Source of the DNA: Helicobacter sp.
Lineage (GTDB): Bacteria; Campylobacterota; Campylobacteria; Campylobacterales; Helicobacteraceae
Direction of reading: 5' to 3'
Length of the DNA stretch: 46,068 bases
Assembly (NCBI RefSeq): GCF_014799995.1
Contig: NZ_JAAVGY010000013.1
Span: 1 to 46,068 of the forward strand
Shown here: positions 26,358-34,296 of the stretch, one piece after another
Position numbering within the stretch: the stretch's first letter is position 1
Layout: each line of letters begins with the position of its first letter
Notes under the pieces: generated by a model
Database searches by the model: none
Told to the model about the DNA's origin: nothing
Seen by the model: only the letters and a program-made list of their open reading frames with translations
Made by a program: the position numbers and the translations under genes

Positions 26358-27671
26358 CTATTTGCGCAGACAAAAAGTAATTTGCTTATAATGTTCTTTG
26401 ATTTCGGATTCCTTTTCACGTTCATCAGGCGGAATTTGTTCTATAATCTCTTTTGCTCTAATGCAGTCTTTTAACTTGAAATAGCCCCAAGCAAGAGAAT
26501 CTAAGTAGTAAGTATTTTGTGGTTCTTTATCTAGGGCTAATTGCACATATTTCATTCCCTCATTAATGCGCCCAGAGTCCTTAAAATCGTGTTCAATCAT
26601 TAAATATCCTAGATAATTCCAATACAATGCATCATCTAGGCTTTGAGCGGAAATCTTTAAATCGTGTTCAATTTCTGCTAATTTAGCGCGTGGATAGGAT
26701 TTCAAGCCCTCATAACTCATCATTGCGTAGTATGCGAGATAATTCAAGTCTTGCGTATTTTCATAGAGTAGTTTGGCTTGTTTGAGACTATTTGGGTAGT
26801 CTTTTTGTAAGCGATAAATTTCTAATAAGATTTCATCGTGTGCATCAATTTTGGGATTCTTGAGCAAAAATGCTTTGGCTAGATCTAGCCGTTTGAGCCT
26901 GAAATAAAATTCCAATGCAATTTTGGCATAATTTTGATCGCCTAGAGATTCATAAAGATTGGTATAAACACGAGCAGCTTCTAAATGGTTTTTGGATTCT
27001 GTGTAGAGGAGTGCGAGCTTCTCGCCAATGAGTTTAGAGATTCCGTGTGTTTTGATATGTGTTTCATAGAGCGTGATTGTTTTTTGTGGCTGTTTCAAAA
27101 AAAGCAGGTAAATTGCACCCAATCTATCCAATATCATTTCATCTTGTGTGAGTGCGTAAGCGCGACTTAAAGTTTGAATGGCATTGGCGAAATCTTCGCG
27201 CAAGAAATAAACAGAGGAAAGCGTTTCGTAATTTTGCGCACTTTTGTTGAGAGAGATTAGAATCTTTGCTTCTTTGAGTGCTGTATCTAAGTCTTTAGAG
27301 CCCGTGAGAATCCCTACCAACGCCCCGCGCACTTCTTCATCTTTGGGATATTTTGTTAGATATTCGTAAGCTTTTATTTTGGCGTTTTCAAAGTCTTGTT
27401 GCGCAACTAGAATCCCTAAAATTTCTTTAAGATAATTTTTATCCGGGTGGATTGCATAGGCTTTCATAAAGGATTCTTTAGCACTCTGCAAGTCTTGAAT
27501 GTCTAATGCTGCATAACCTTGCATAATGTAAATATCCTCTTGATTCTCCGGAAAACTTGCGCGTGCAAAAGGCAATTTAAAGTCATTTCTCAAGCAACCC
27601 ATAAGCCCAATTAATACAATCAAGGCAATACCGCTAAAACTTATAAAAAATTTATTTTCTAACCACACCAA
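26358..27671 (-). CDS. TPR-repeat lipoprotein
   Basis: The 437-residue product has an N-terminal membrane segment ending in a lipobox (LMGC at about 22-25) and then many degenerate TPR helices from residue 45 to the end. Examples are IYIMQGYAALDIQDLQSAKESFMKAYAIHP and YWNYLGYLMIEHD-FKDSGRINEGMKYVQLALDKEPQNTYYLDSLAWGYFKL. A scaffold role at the cell envelope is likely. The start is TTG with AGGA 5 bp upstream. It overlaps the preceding YkgJ-like gene by 20 bp. A TPR lipoprotein near LPP20-type proteins also occurs in C. jejuni (Cj0089-Cj0091, from memory). Confidence 0.8.
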   Translation of the reverse strand: MVWLENKFFISFSGIALIVLIGLMGCLRNDFKLPFARASFPENQEDIYIMQGYAALDIQDLQSAKESFMKAYAIHPDKNYLKEILGILVAQQDFENAKIKAYEYLTKYPKDEEVRGALVGILTGSKDLDTALKEAKILISLNKSAQNYETLSSVYFLREDFANAIQTLSRAYALTQDEMILDRLGAIYLLFLKQPQKTITLYETHIKTHGISKLIGEKLALLYTESKNHLEAARVYTNLYESLGDQNYAKIALEFYFRLKRLDLAKAFLLKNPKIDAHDEILLEIYRLQKDYPNSLKQAKLLYENTQDLNYLAYYAMMSYEGLKSYPRAKLAEIEHDLKISAQSLDDALYWNYLGYLMIEHDFKDSGRINEGMKYVQLALDKEPQNTYYLDSLAWGYFKLKDCIRAKEIIEQIPPDEREKESEIKEHYKQITFCLRK

Positions 27672-28020
27672 TACATTCCTTTAATAAATCTGTCCAATCT
27701 TCTTTGTAGCAATCCCAAAAAGGAAATTTTACACATTGTGTCGGACGTTTTTGATAGATTTGGCACATACCGTTTTTGAAAAAAATGCAAGAATATGCGC
27801 CATTGGTTTCTAAAACTTCGCACAAAGAATAACGATAGCCGACTTTTTTGACGAAATTTTGACAAAATTTATCAAAATCAAAGCCTAGAAACTCTGCGAT
27901 TCCTTGTATTTCCTTTGGAGTTACAAAGATATAGCCCCGCTCTCCTGTGCAGCATTTACCTCCACATTCGGCGCATTTGCTTGCGTCAAAACGAAAGGGG
28001 AAATTAGAATCTTCTAGCAT
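27652..28020 (-). CDS. YkgJ-type cysteine-cluster protein
   Basis: The 122-residue protein has the family cluster CAECGGKCCTGE (CxxCxxxCC), then YSCIFFKNGMCQIYQKRPTQCVKFPFWDC. The nine or so cysteines are expected to hold zinc or an Fe-S cluster. No reaction is established for the family. The ATG at 28020 is preferred because GGAG lies 8 bp upstream; an in-frame TTG at 28032 would include that site. It overlaps the methyltransferase gene by 7 bp. Confidence 0.85.
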   Translation of the reverse strand: MLEDSNFPFRFDASKCAECGGKCCTGERGYIFVTPKEIQGIAEFLGFDFDKFCQNFVKKVGYRYSLCEVLETNGAYSCIFFKNGMCQIYQKRPTQCVKFPFWDCYKEDWTDLLKECIGVVRK

Positions 28021-28754
28021 TTGATACTCCAAGTGTTTGCGCGCTTGTAAATTGCAAGCACTTCTTGTGTGAAATCTAAACCGATATGCACGATGAGTGG
28101 AGGTAGAATCTCACATTGACTTTTAGAATTTTTTTTAGAACGACACAATACCAAAGTTGCGCTTTTATCTACCTTTGGATAAACAAAACGTAAGCAAATT
28201 GGACGCATTTTGTGGAAATTTAACACATTTAGGAGATGAAAGATTGCCTTTGCGTCATAGCAAAAGATAAATTCTCCTTGTGGTTTGAGTAGGGAATTGA
28301 CCTTGCAAACAAAATCTAAAAAGGGCAGATTCTGTGCATAGCGCGCACTAAAAATATCAGCATTTTGAGATTTCATCACGCCATCGTGATAAAAGGGTGG
28401 ATTGCTTAAAATCATATCAAATTGCATTGTGGAATCTGTATTGCGTGGTTTAGTTTCTTGTGCAATTTGGCAAGGGTTGGCGAAGTCGTATTCTAAAAAG
28501 TCTGCGCAGATCAAGTGTGCTTTTGTCCGGTTAATGCGTAGGTTGTGCGCGCAGAGTTCTGCCATTTTGGGATTCTTTTCTATCATTGTGAGTTGGCAAG
28601 CAGAATCTCGTGCGCACAACAATCCTAAGATTCCGCAACCCGCACCAACTTCTAGGATATGGTAGCGGTGTTTTAAAAAGGGAAGTGCGAAATCATACAA
28701 AAATAATGTGTCGCTGTTGTAGCAATAGCCATTTTTGGGTTGATAGATTTGCAT
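28014..28754 (-). CDS. TrmN6/YfiC-like adenine N6-methyltransferase
   Basis: The 246-residue protein is an S-adenosylmethionine-dependent methyltransferase. It has YNSDTLFLYDF near the start, the SAM loop EVGAGCGILGLL, the acidic MIEKNPKM, and the NPPF catalytic motif in MILSNPPFYHDG. NPPF plus the N-terminal DTxLL-like segment are the marks of TrmN6, which methylates A37 of tRNA(Val). Other N6-adenine or PrmC/RsmC-like targets are not excluded. It starts directly after the lipoprotein gene stop. Confidence 0.75.
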   Translation of the reverse strand: MQIYQPKNGYCYNSDTLFLYDFALPFLKHRYHILEVGAGCGILGLLCARDSACQLTMIEKNPKMAELCAHNLRINRTKAHLICADFLEYDFANPCQIAQETKPRNTDSTMQFDMILSNPPFYHDGVMKSQNADIFSARYAQNLPFLDFVCKVNSLLKPQGEFIFCYDAKAIFHLLNVLNFHKMRPICLRFVYPKVDKSATLVLCRSKKNSKSQCEILPPLIVHIGLDFTQEVLAIYKRANTWSIKC

Positions 28755-29285
28755 TTAAGTCTCGGGTAATGCGTTGATTTCTAGCGCAAATTTTATTTTG
28801 GATTGCGGATTTTGAATCTGTAAAAGGATAGAATCTTCCTTGACCTGATAGTGTAATAGGGAGTTTCCTCGCTTAATTATTTGGGTAAAACCGCTAGAAT
28901 TTGTTTGTTTGTTTTGTCCAAAAAAGATTTCCTCGCCTAAAAGGATAGCCCTGAAATCCAAATCATCAAAAGTATCCTCTCCCAATAAGCGTCTGCTAAA
29001 GGATTCTTTGGCATAGCAAGTTTGATTGAGGCAAACTTTGTGTTTGTAGCATTCCATTTGTAGTAGTAGAGTGCCTGCATTGAAAATTTCTAGGGTTGTG
29101 TGATTGGGATAAGTCTTAATCAATCCTAAATCATAGAATCTAAAATCTTTTGTGGAGAAAAAAATTGTTTTGGAAACAGAATTTTGTATCTTTTGGGGCG
29201 TTTTGGCGCACCCCAAAACCACAAATAAGGCTAAGCAGGAGAATGCTAGCCTTAGAATTGTTCGCCTGTTAAGATACGATACCAT
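28755..29285 (-). CDS. Lipoprotein of unknown function (possible FlgQ-like partner)
   Basis: A 176-residue product with a signal peptide and lipobox VLGC (about 23-26). The rest is beta-rich and contains four more cysteines (MECYKHKVCLNQTCYAKE). I do not recognise a domain. It overlaps the end of the LPP20-like gene by 34 bp, which suggests the two proteins work together. In C. jejuni the FlgP lipoprotein is encoded beside FlgQ, so a similar pair is possible, but this is inference from arrangement only. Confidence 0.7.
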   Translation of the reverse strand: MVSYLNRRTILRLAFSCLALFVVLGCAKTPQKIQNSVSKTIFFSTKDFRFYDLGLIKTYPNHTTLEIFNAGTLLLQMECYKHKVCLNQTCYAKESFSRRLLGEDTFDDLDFRAILLGEEIFFGQNKQTNSSGFTQIIKRGNSLLHYQVKEDSILLQIQNPQSKIKFALEINALPET

Positions 29286-29857
29286 CGTTTTCCATCAAGT
29301 TTGAGTTCCATACTAACTTGGCAAAGTCCGTCTTTATATACGGTTTCCACGATTTCTGCATTGCGAATCACTGCCAATACTTTTGTTTTCACGGTTGAGT
29401 TTTTAAGCACCATATCACGCACGGTGTCTTGTGCATTGACGCGGATTCCATACATTTTTTCACCGATTTGGCGGTAAGCATCTACGATTGCTGCGCGTTT
29501 TGCTAGAGCTAGAGCTTGTGCTGGAGAAAGTGTGGTTTCTGGCGCGACACCCATACCAATTGCGCTAATTTCAATGATACTTGAGGGAGTGATGATAGGA
29601 GCGTTTGGAATCACAATATCATCTCCGCCTACTTCAATGCCTTGCAAACCTGAAGGGTAATTAGAGTTTCTGCCGTGTGAGCTTGCATAAGGGTTGCTAG
29701 GCTGGTTATTTGTGCTTGCAATGACTTGATTGCCTGCGCTACCGATTGGGCTAATGGTTTCACTGCTAGATACAGAATTAATTTGCTGTGCTGCAAATAA
29801 ACTACTTGCTAAAAGCGTTCCCGCTAAAACTAATGAAATTGATGTTTTTCTTGTCAT
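29252..29857 (-). CDS. LPP20/FlgP-like exported protein
   Basis: The 201-residue product starts with a signal peptide (MTRKTSISLVLAGTLLASSL, cleavage near LFA-A) without a lipobox Cys. A low-complexity Ser/Asn-rich stretch of about 60 residues follows. The C-terminal half is an LPP20-type domain: ISAIGMGVAPE, LSPAQALALAKRAAIVDAYRQIGEKMYGIRVNAQD and the VSMELKLDGKRWY end. Family members include FlgP, an outer-membrane basal-disc protein of the Campylobacter flagellar motor, and the Helicobacter Lpp20 antigen. The ATG at 29857 is chosen because AAGGA sits 6 bp upstream; the in-frame ATG 18 bp earlier has none. It lies just after the Maf gene. Confidence 0.8.
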   Translation of the reverse strand: MTRKTSISLVLAGTLLASSLFAAQQINSVSSSETISPIGSAGNQVIASTNNQPSNPYASSHGRNSNYPSGLQGIEVGGDDIVIPNAPIITPSSIIEISAIGMGVAPETTLSPAQALALAKRAAIVDAYRQIGEKMYGIRVNAQDTVRDMVLKNSTVKTKVLAVIRNAEIVETVYKDGLCQVSMELKLDGKRWYRILTGEQF

Positions 29858-29898
29858 TTCAATCCTTTTTGACATTTGAGATAAAAACTCTTAAGCAA

Positions 29899-31851
29899 CT
29901 AGTGTTCCACTTTTGATAAAAGCACTTCGCGTAAATGGCTCATCATCTCTTCCATTGCCTCTGCATAGAGCATTTGAGCCTTTTGCCAAAGATTTTGCAT
30001 AGAATCGTGTGGCAAATGCAAGCTTGCAAGAGCGATTGCGTAGAGGAAATGGCTCAAAGTCCCACTAAACAAAATCCCGATAAAAGGATTATTTTGCCCC
30101 TCTTTAGAAAGGATTTCAAAGATTTGGTCTAAGACGGTAAAGAGGGATTGTTTGGATTCCACCTTGACTTTGAAGCTATCTTGGATTTTATTTTTGAAAG
30201 CAAGTGCTTCAAAGAGGTGTTTTTGCGTCTCTTTGGTATAAAAATTTTCTTTCATTGGGTCTTTAAAAAGAGATTTGAGATTCTTAATTTCTTGTGCCTT
30301 ATCAATGGATTTTAGCTCAAAATCTTGATAATGCACTGCTTGTGCGCCTGTGATTTTTGCTCCGTCATTGAGATTTAAGATATGAAAAGGTTTCAAAGCC
30401 CTAAAAGCTTCTTCTAAGGCGGTGCGTGAGAGGGAATAAAGTGCGTCAGAGTAGATGTCATCACTGAAATTTCCTGCCACAGGATAAGCATCTTTTGGAA
30501 TCTGTGCTTCTTCCTCTTCATAATAAGAGTTTTGGGCGTGTTTTTTCGCTCCTTTTTTATAACCACAATCCAAGCCGCACAAGAGGACATCACTGCCTAA
30601 ATAACTTGCGAGTGAAGCTCCCGCATTGCCAACCAAAGGCGCAGTAAAGCGCACCTTGAATTTTGGCGCATTCAAATTTGCCGCACTAGAGCCATCACGT
30701 TCAAAAAGATAAATTTCTTTTGCAAGACTTTTTGCCTTTTTGTCTAGCACACTAGCACAAAGCAATGGAATCTCCCCTAGTGGAGCGGCTTCTAGCACCT
30801 CGTGCAAATAATTGTGCCGTTCAATTTCTATTTGAAAATCCGGTATAATGCCCGCTTTAAGCAATGGCTTAAGAGCAGTTCCACAACTAAAGAGAATCAT
30901 TTTTTCTTGATTTTGTTTAATAAAAGGAAGCAAGAAGTCAAGACTAGGACCATTGGCGATAACGCAAATGGGAGCATTAATGCGTTTAGGTTCAATCAGC
31001 ATTGGCTTGCGAGGAAAGCTTAATTTATTGACGATTCCACGCATTTCATCTTCAAAAGTTCCCCAACCACGCAAAGTTTGTGAGTGTGTTTCAAAAACGA
31101 TTCCACGCGCACTTTGATTCATTGGTGTTTGATACATCATTAATTCAAAACGGACGATAGAAGTGCTAATCTTGCGCGTTAGAAAGAAGTGGTTAATATA
31201 ATCGCGCTTGAGCATACTTTCTAAAAAGATATAGCCCGCCCTATGCTCTGTCTTGCTAAATAACAAAGCAAAATCTACGAAAAAGCACGCAATGCGGAAT
31301 AAATCAAAGGATTCTTCAAAAATAAAAAAATTATGAATCCTTGTGTAGTTCTCCGCTAGAATTTGTAAGAAAATCCCTCCGCCTAAGCCAAAGAGATTCA
31401 GGCTTGGCAAAAAATCACTCGGTAGGTGATAAGCAGAAACGCCCCCATTTTCTGTGGCATATTCAAGGATTCCATTGACTAAAATTCCGCTATAAGGGAA
31501 GTCTTCGCTCATCATTTCTGCGCGTGAGCCATAAATGCGATTCCATTTTTCATTAATTGGGGGATTGTAAGCGCAGTTTTGGTGCACCTCTAACATACTA
31601 GATTTGCCCTCAATGATTGGGAAAAGAAAGCTGTTTTGTGCGAAGTTTAAGATATTGACTCCCTCATTGCCAATATAGAGTTGGTATTCTTTGGCGGGTT
31701 GTTGCAAGGCTTCAAAGAGATTGGGATAATCAGATTTAAAAAATGCAAGGTTTTGGTGGAATCGCGAAGAGACAAAGGATTCTATTTCCTCACAATTACT
31801 ATTCTTTAGTATTTCTACAATGCCTTTGTAATTTTGGTTTTGATGCGTCAT
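29899..31851 (-). CDS. Maf-family motility accessory factor (DUF115)
   Basis: The 650-residue protein is a Maf/DUF115 protein of the kind that glycosylates flagellins with nonulosonic acids such as pseudaminic acid in Campylobacter and Helicobacter. The N-terminal half contains LYIGNEGVNIL-NFAQ. The DUF115 core at about 300-450 has ICVIANGPSLDFLLPFI, ILFSCGTALKPLLKAGIIPDFQIEIER and VGNAGASLASYLGSDVLLCGLDCGYKKGAKKHA. A helical C-terminal third follows. AGGA precedes the ATG by 6 bp. It leads the minus-strand block with the FlgP-like gene, supporting a flagellar role. Divergent from prs. Confidence 0.88.
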   Translation of the reverse strand: MTHQNQNYKGIVEILKNSNCEEIESFVSSRFHQNLAFFKSDYPNLFEALQQPAKEYQLYIGNEGVNILNFAQNSFLFPIIEGKSSMLEVHQNCAYNPPINEKWNRIYGSRAEMMSEDFPYSGILVNGILEYATENGGVSAYHLPSDFLPSLNLFGLGGGIFLQILAENYTRIHNFFIFEESFDLFRIACFFVDFALLFSKTEHRAGYIFLESMLKRDYINHFFLTRKISTSIVRFELMMYQTPMNQSARGIVFETHSQTLRGWGTFEDEMRGIVNKLSFPRKPMLIEPKRINAPICVIANGPSLDFLLPFIKQNQEKMILFSCGTALKPLLKAGIIPDFQIEIERHNYLHEVLEAAPLGEIPLLCASVLDKKAKSLAKEIYLFERDGSSAANLNAPKFKVRFTAPLVGNAGASLASYLGSDVLLCGLDCGYKKGAKKHAQNSYYEEEEAQIPKDAYPVAGNFSDDIYSDALYSLSRTALEEAFRALKPFHILNLNDGAKITGAQAVHYQDFELKSIDKAQEIKNLKSLFKDPMKENFYTKETQKHLFEALAFKNKIQDSFKVKVESKQSLFTVLDQIFEILSKEGQNNPFIGILFSGTLSHFLYAIALASLHLPHDSMQNLWQKAQMLYAEAMEEMMSHLREVLLSKVEH

Positions 31852-31938
31852 TACGATTCCTGAAATTTTATTGCGCGCATTTTAGCAAAAATTTCAAAAA
31901 CCAATCCACAAAAAAGCAAAAATTTTGAGTTTCTAGTT

Positions 31939-31944
31939 TATAAT
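31939..31944 (+). promoter_or_regulatory. Promoter -10 box for prs
   Basis: A perfect TATAAT lies 32 bp before the prs ATG, following AT-rich sequence. It would drive prs and the overlapping ppiA. Confidence 0.7.
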
Positions 31945-31975
31945 GCCCTTTTTGAAATTTTTTTAAAGGCGGCTT

Positions 31976-32905
31976 ATGCAAGATTACAAGATTTTTACAG
32001 GGACTGCGCACCCAGAGTTTTCTCAATGTGTTGCAAGGGAATTGGGCATTGAATTATCCAAAGCAGAAGTAACGCGCTTTAGCGATGGTGAGATTGGAAT
32101 CCGTATTTGTGAGAGTGTGCGAGGCAAAGATGTTTTTGTGATTCAATCCACTTGCGCACCCGCAAACGATAATCTAATGGAGTTGCTCATTATGACAGAT
32201 GCACTCAAACGCAGTTCAGCAAAATCTATCAATGTGATTACGCCTTATTTTGGTTATGCTAGACAAGACCGCAAAGCCGCCCCACGCGTTCCAATTAGTG
32301 CGAAGCTTGTCGCAGATTTATTGCAGCGCGCAGGCATTACGCGCCTTGTGGCAATGGATTTGCACGCAGGACAGATTCAAGGGTTTTTTGATATTCCCGT
32401 GGATAATCTTTATGGTTCTATTGTGTTTAAGGAATATATTGTTGCAAAGAAATTCAAGAATCCTATCGTGGCGAGTCCGGACATTGGAGGTGTAGCGCGT
32501 GCAAGATATTTTGCCAAACTTTTGGGATTAGAGATTGTGATTATTGATAAGAGACGAGAAAAGGCAAACGAAAGCGAAGTGATGAATGTAATCGGGAGTG
32601 TAGAGGGCAAAGATGTCATTTTGATTGATGATATGATTGACACGGCAGGCACAATGGTAAAGGCTGCGAATGCCTTTAAGGAAAAGGGCGCAACAAGCGT
32701 CATTGCACTAGGCACGCACGCGGTTTTTAGCGGACCTGCTTATGAGAGAATCCAAGCAAGTAAGATTGATGAGGTGATTGTTACTGATACGATTCCTTTG
32801 AAGCAAACTTGTGAAAAAATCAAGATTTTGAGTGTTACCCCTTTGTTTGCAGAAGTGATTAGAAGGATTAATAAAGATGAGAGCGTTAATTCACTTTTTG
32901 TTTAA
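31976..32905 (+). CDS. prs: Ribose-phosphate pyrophosphokinase
   Basis: Prs makes PRPP from ribose 5-phosphate and ATP for nucleotides, histidine and NAD. The 309-residue product has the family features in order: FTGTAHPEFS, FSDGEIGIRICESVRGKDVFVIQS, MDALKRSSAKSI-like stretch, TPYFGYARQDRK, MDLHAGQIQGFFDIPVDNL and the PRPP loop DVILIDDMIDTAGTM. Its end overlaps ppiA by 29 bp. The presence of purL and purH shows one use of PRPP in this organism. Confidence 0.97.
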   Translation: MQDYKIFTGTAHPEFSQCVARELGIELSKAEVTRFSDGEIGIRICESVRGKDVFVIQSTCAPANDNLMELLIMTDALKRSSAKSINVITPYFGYARQDRKAAPRVPISAKLVADLLQRAGITRLVAMDLHAGQIQGFFDIPVDNLYGSIVFKEYIVAKKFKNPIVASPDIGGVARARYFAKLLGLEIVIIDKRREKANESEVMNVIGSVEGKDVILIDDMIDTAGTMVKAANAFKEKGATSVIALGTHAVFSGPAYERIQASKIDEVIVTDTIPLKQTCEKIKILSVTPLFAEVIRRINKDESVNSLFV

Positions 32906-33461
32906 ATTGCTAGTGGGATTCTTGAGTATAGAAATCCTAGCCCAAGCACAAGAGCCGCAATCTCAAAAAATCCAAGCCGTCTTAGAAACGACTTCGGGCA
33001 AAATCACTTTAGATTTGTTTCCACAAGTTGCCCCTAAAGCCGTAGAAAATTTTGTTACGCATATCAATGAGGGATATTATAATGGCACGATTTTTCATCG
33101 TGTGATTCGTAGGTTTATGATTCAAGGAGGAGACCCTAGTGGCACAGGAAGAGGAGGGGAATCTATCTGGGGAAAAGACTTTGAAGATGAGATTGTTAAG
33201 GGATATGCCTTTGATGCAGCGGGGATTTTGGCAATGGCAAATGCGGGAGAAAACACCAATGGCAGCCAATTTTTCATCACGACCACACGCACACCACATC
33301 TTAATGGCAAGCATACGATTTTTGGTGCAATCAGTGAGGATTCCAAAGAGGAAAGTTTCAAGACTTTGCGCAAGATAGAATACATGCCTACTAATTCCCA
33401 AGATAAACCGATAAAAGAACAAAAGATTCTTAAAGCCTACATTATCCAAAGCGATAAATGA
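32877..33461 (+). CDS. ppiA: Exported cyclophilin-type peptidyl-prolyl isomerase
   Basis: The 194-residue product has an N-terminal signal-like segment (LIHFLFKLLVGFLSIEILAQAQ) followed by a complete cyclophilin domain. The domain shows GKITLDLFPQVAPKAVENFV, FHRVIRRFMIQGGDPSGTGRGG with the catalytic Arg, GSQFFITTTRTPHLNGKHTIFG and a short charged tail. It would speed cis-trans proline isomerisation in the periplasm. The ATG lies 29 bp inside the prs reading frame, so translation may be coupled. Starts downstream would remove the signal segment; none has a better ribosome site. Confidence 0.88.
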   Translation: MRALIHFLFKLLVGFLSIEILAQAQEPQSQKIQAVLETTSGKITLDLFPQVAPKAVENFVTHINEGYYNGTIFHRVIRRFMIQGGDPSGTGRGGESIWGKDFEDEIVKGYAFDAAGILAMANAGENTNGSQFFITTTRTPHLNGKHTIFGAISEDSKEESFKTLRKIEYMPTNSQDKPIKEQKILKAYIIQSDK

Positions 33462-33609
33462 GGGGGGATTTGGATATAGTATTCAATGTGCAGTTTAGTT
33501 ATTCTTGCAAAGTAAGCAATCTATTCCCAAGATTTGCCTCTGCTAGCGGAATCAGTGGATTGCATATTTTAAGATTTTTCATCAAAAGCCAATCTTAATT
33601 TTTTTATTC

Positions 33610-33615
33610 TATAAT
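33610..33615 (+). promoter_or_regulatory. Promoter -10 box for the UDG-like gene
   Basis: TATAAT lies 39 bp before the TTG start at 33649. The rest of the 187-bp gap after ppiA holds a G6 run and what looks like a strongly decayed copy of the dispersed repeat (TTCTTGCAAAGTAAGCAATC). Confidence 0.5.
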
Positions 33616-33648
33616 TATTTAATTTATTTTCTAAAATTTGGTGATAAT

Positions 33649-34284
33649 TTGCAAACACTTCATCAGGCTTTGTTATTAAAAAAGCTATATTTGTTACAAT
33701 CTTGCGGATTTGTTTATTGCGACCCGCAGTATCTAGTGCCTGCACAAAGAGGATTCCAAAGTCAAAATCAAAAAGATTTAAGAAAATGGATAGAATCTTG
33801 TAAATTATGTGTGCAAAAGTCTTCTCCTGCTTGCGCTGGGCTATGCAATCAAAACTCTCAATTAATCTTTCTTACCTTTTTGCCTTTGTTGGATTCTCAA
33901 TTGCGTTTTGCCTCTAAAAGTGCGCAAATGTTGAAAAATATCATAGAACGTGTGTTTCATCTAAGCTTACAAAATGTCTCTATTCTCTCGCTTTTGAAGT
34001 GTGAGATTCCACAAAATGCACAAAAAGATTGTGTGGAATCGTGTATGAGCTATTTTTTGAAGCAAGTTGAGTTTGCGCAAGGCAAAGTGATTGTTTTGCT
34101 CGGAGCGGAAGCGTATTTTTACCTAACGCAAGACGGAAGTCGCTATGAGAGTGTGCAAGGCAAATTACTCCAATGGAATCATTTGAGTCTTTTTCCTACC
34201 TTTAGCCTAAACCAACTGCTTAGGCAGCCGGAGTTAAAGACAAAGGCACATAAAGAGTTTTTGAATCTTAAAGCATTATTATAA
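33649..34284 (+). CDS. Degenerate uracil-DNA glycosylase-like protein
   Basis: The 211-residue protein follows the plan of Fe-S family 4 uracil-DNA glycosylases but lacks their catalytic motif. Retained parts are a CxxC near residue 51 (ESCKLC), SLLKCEIPQNAQKDCVESCMSYFLKQVEF (the KC-x-P...C pattern that holds the cluster in the family), VIVLLGAEAYFYL, and LFPTFSLNQLLRQPELKTKAHKEF in place of the usual T-x-HPS...LLRNP...K. Where the family has GE-x-PG the sequence reads FLTFLPLLDSQ. I conclude a family member that probably cannot excise uracil, perhaps a DNA-binding or structural derivative. The start is TTG with only a weak ribosome site. The stop lies 12 bp before the next gene. Confidence 0.65.
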   Translation: MQTLHQALLLKKLYLLQSCGFVYCDPQYLVPAQRGFQSQNQKDLRKWIESCKLCVQKSSPACAGLCNQNSQLIFLTFLPLLDSQLRFASKSAQMLKNIIERVFHLSLQNVSILSLLKCEIPQNAQKDCVESCMSYFLKQVEFAQGKVIVLLGAEAYFYLTQDGSRYESVQGKLLQWNHLSLFPTFSLNQLLRQPELKTKAHKEFLNLKALL

Positions 34285-34296
34285 GGAAAGGTTGCA

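Noticed and set aside
33462..33648. Possible small gene or RNA gene between ppiA and the UDG-like gene
   Set aside because: Only a decayed repeat and a promoter are seen; no cloverleaf or coding frame.
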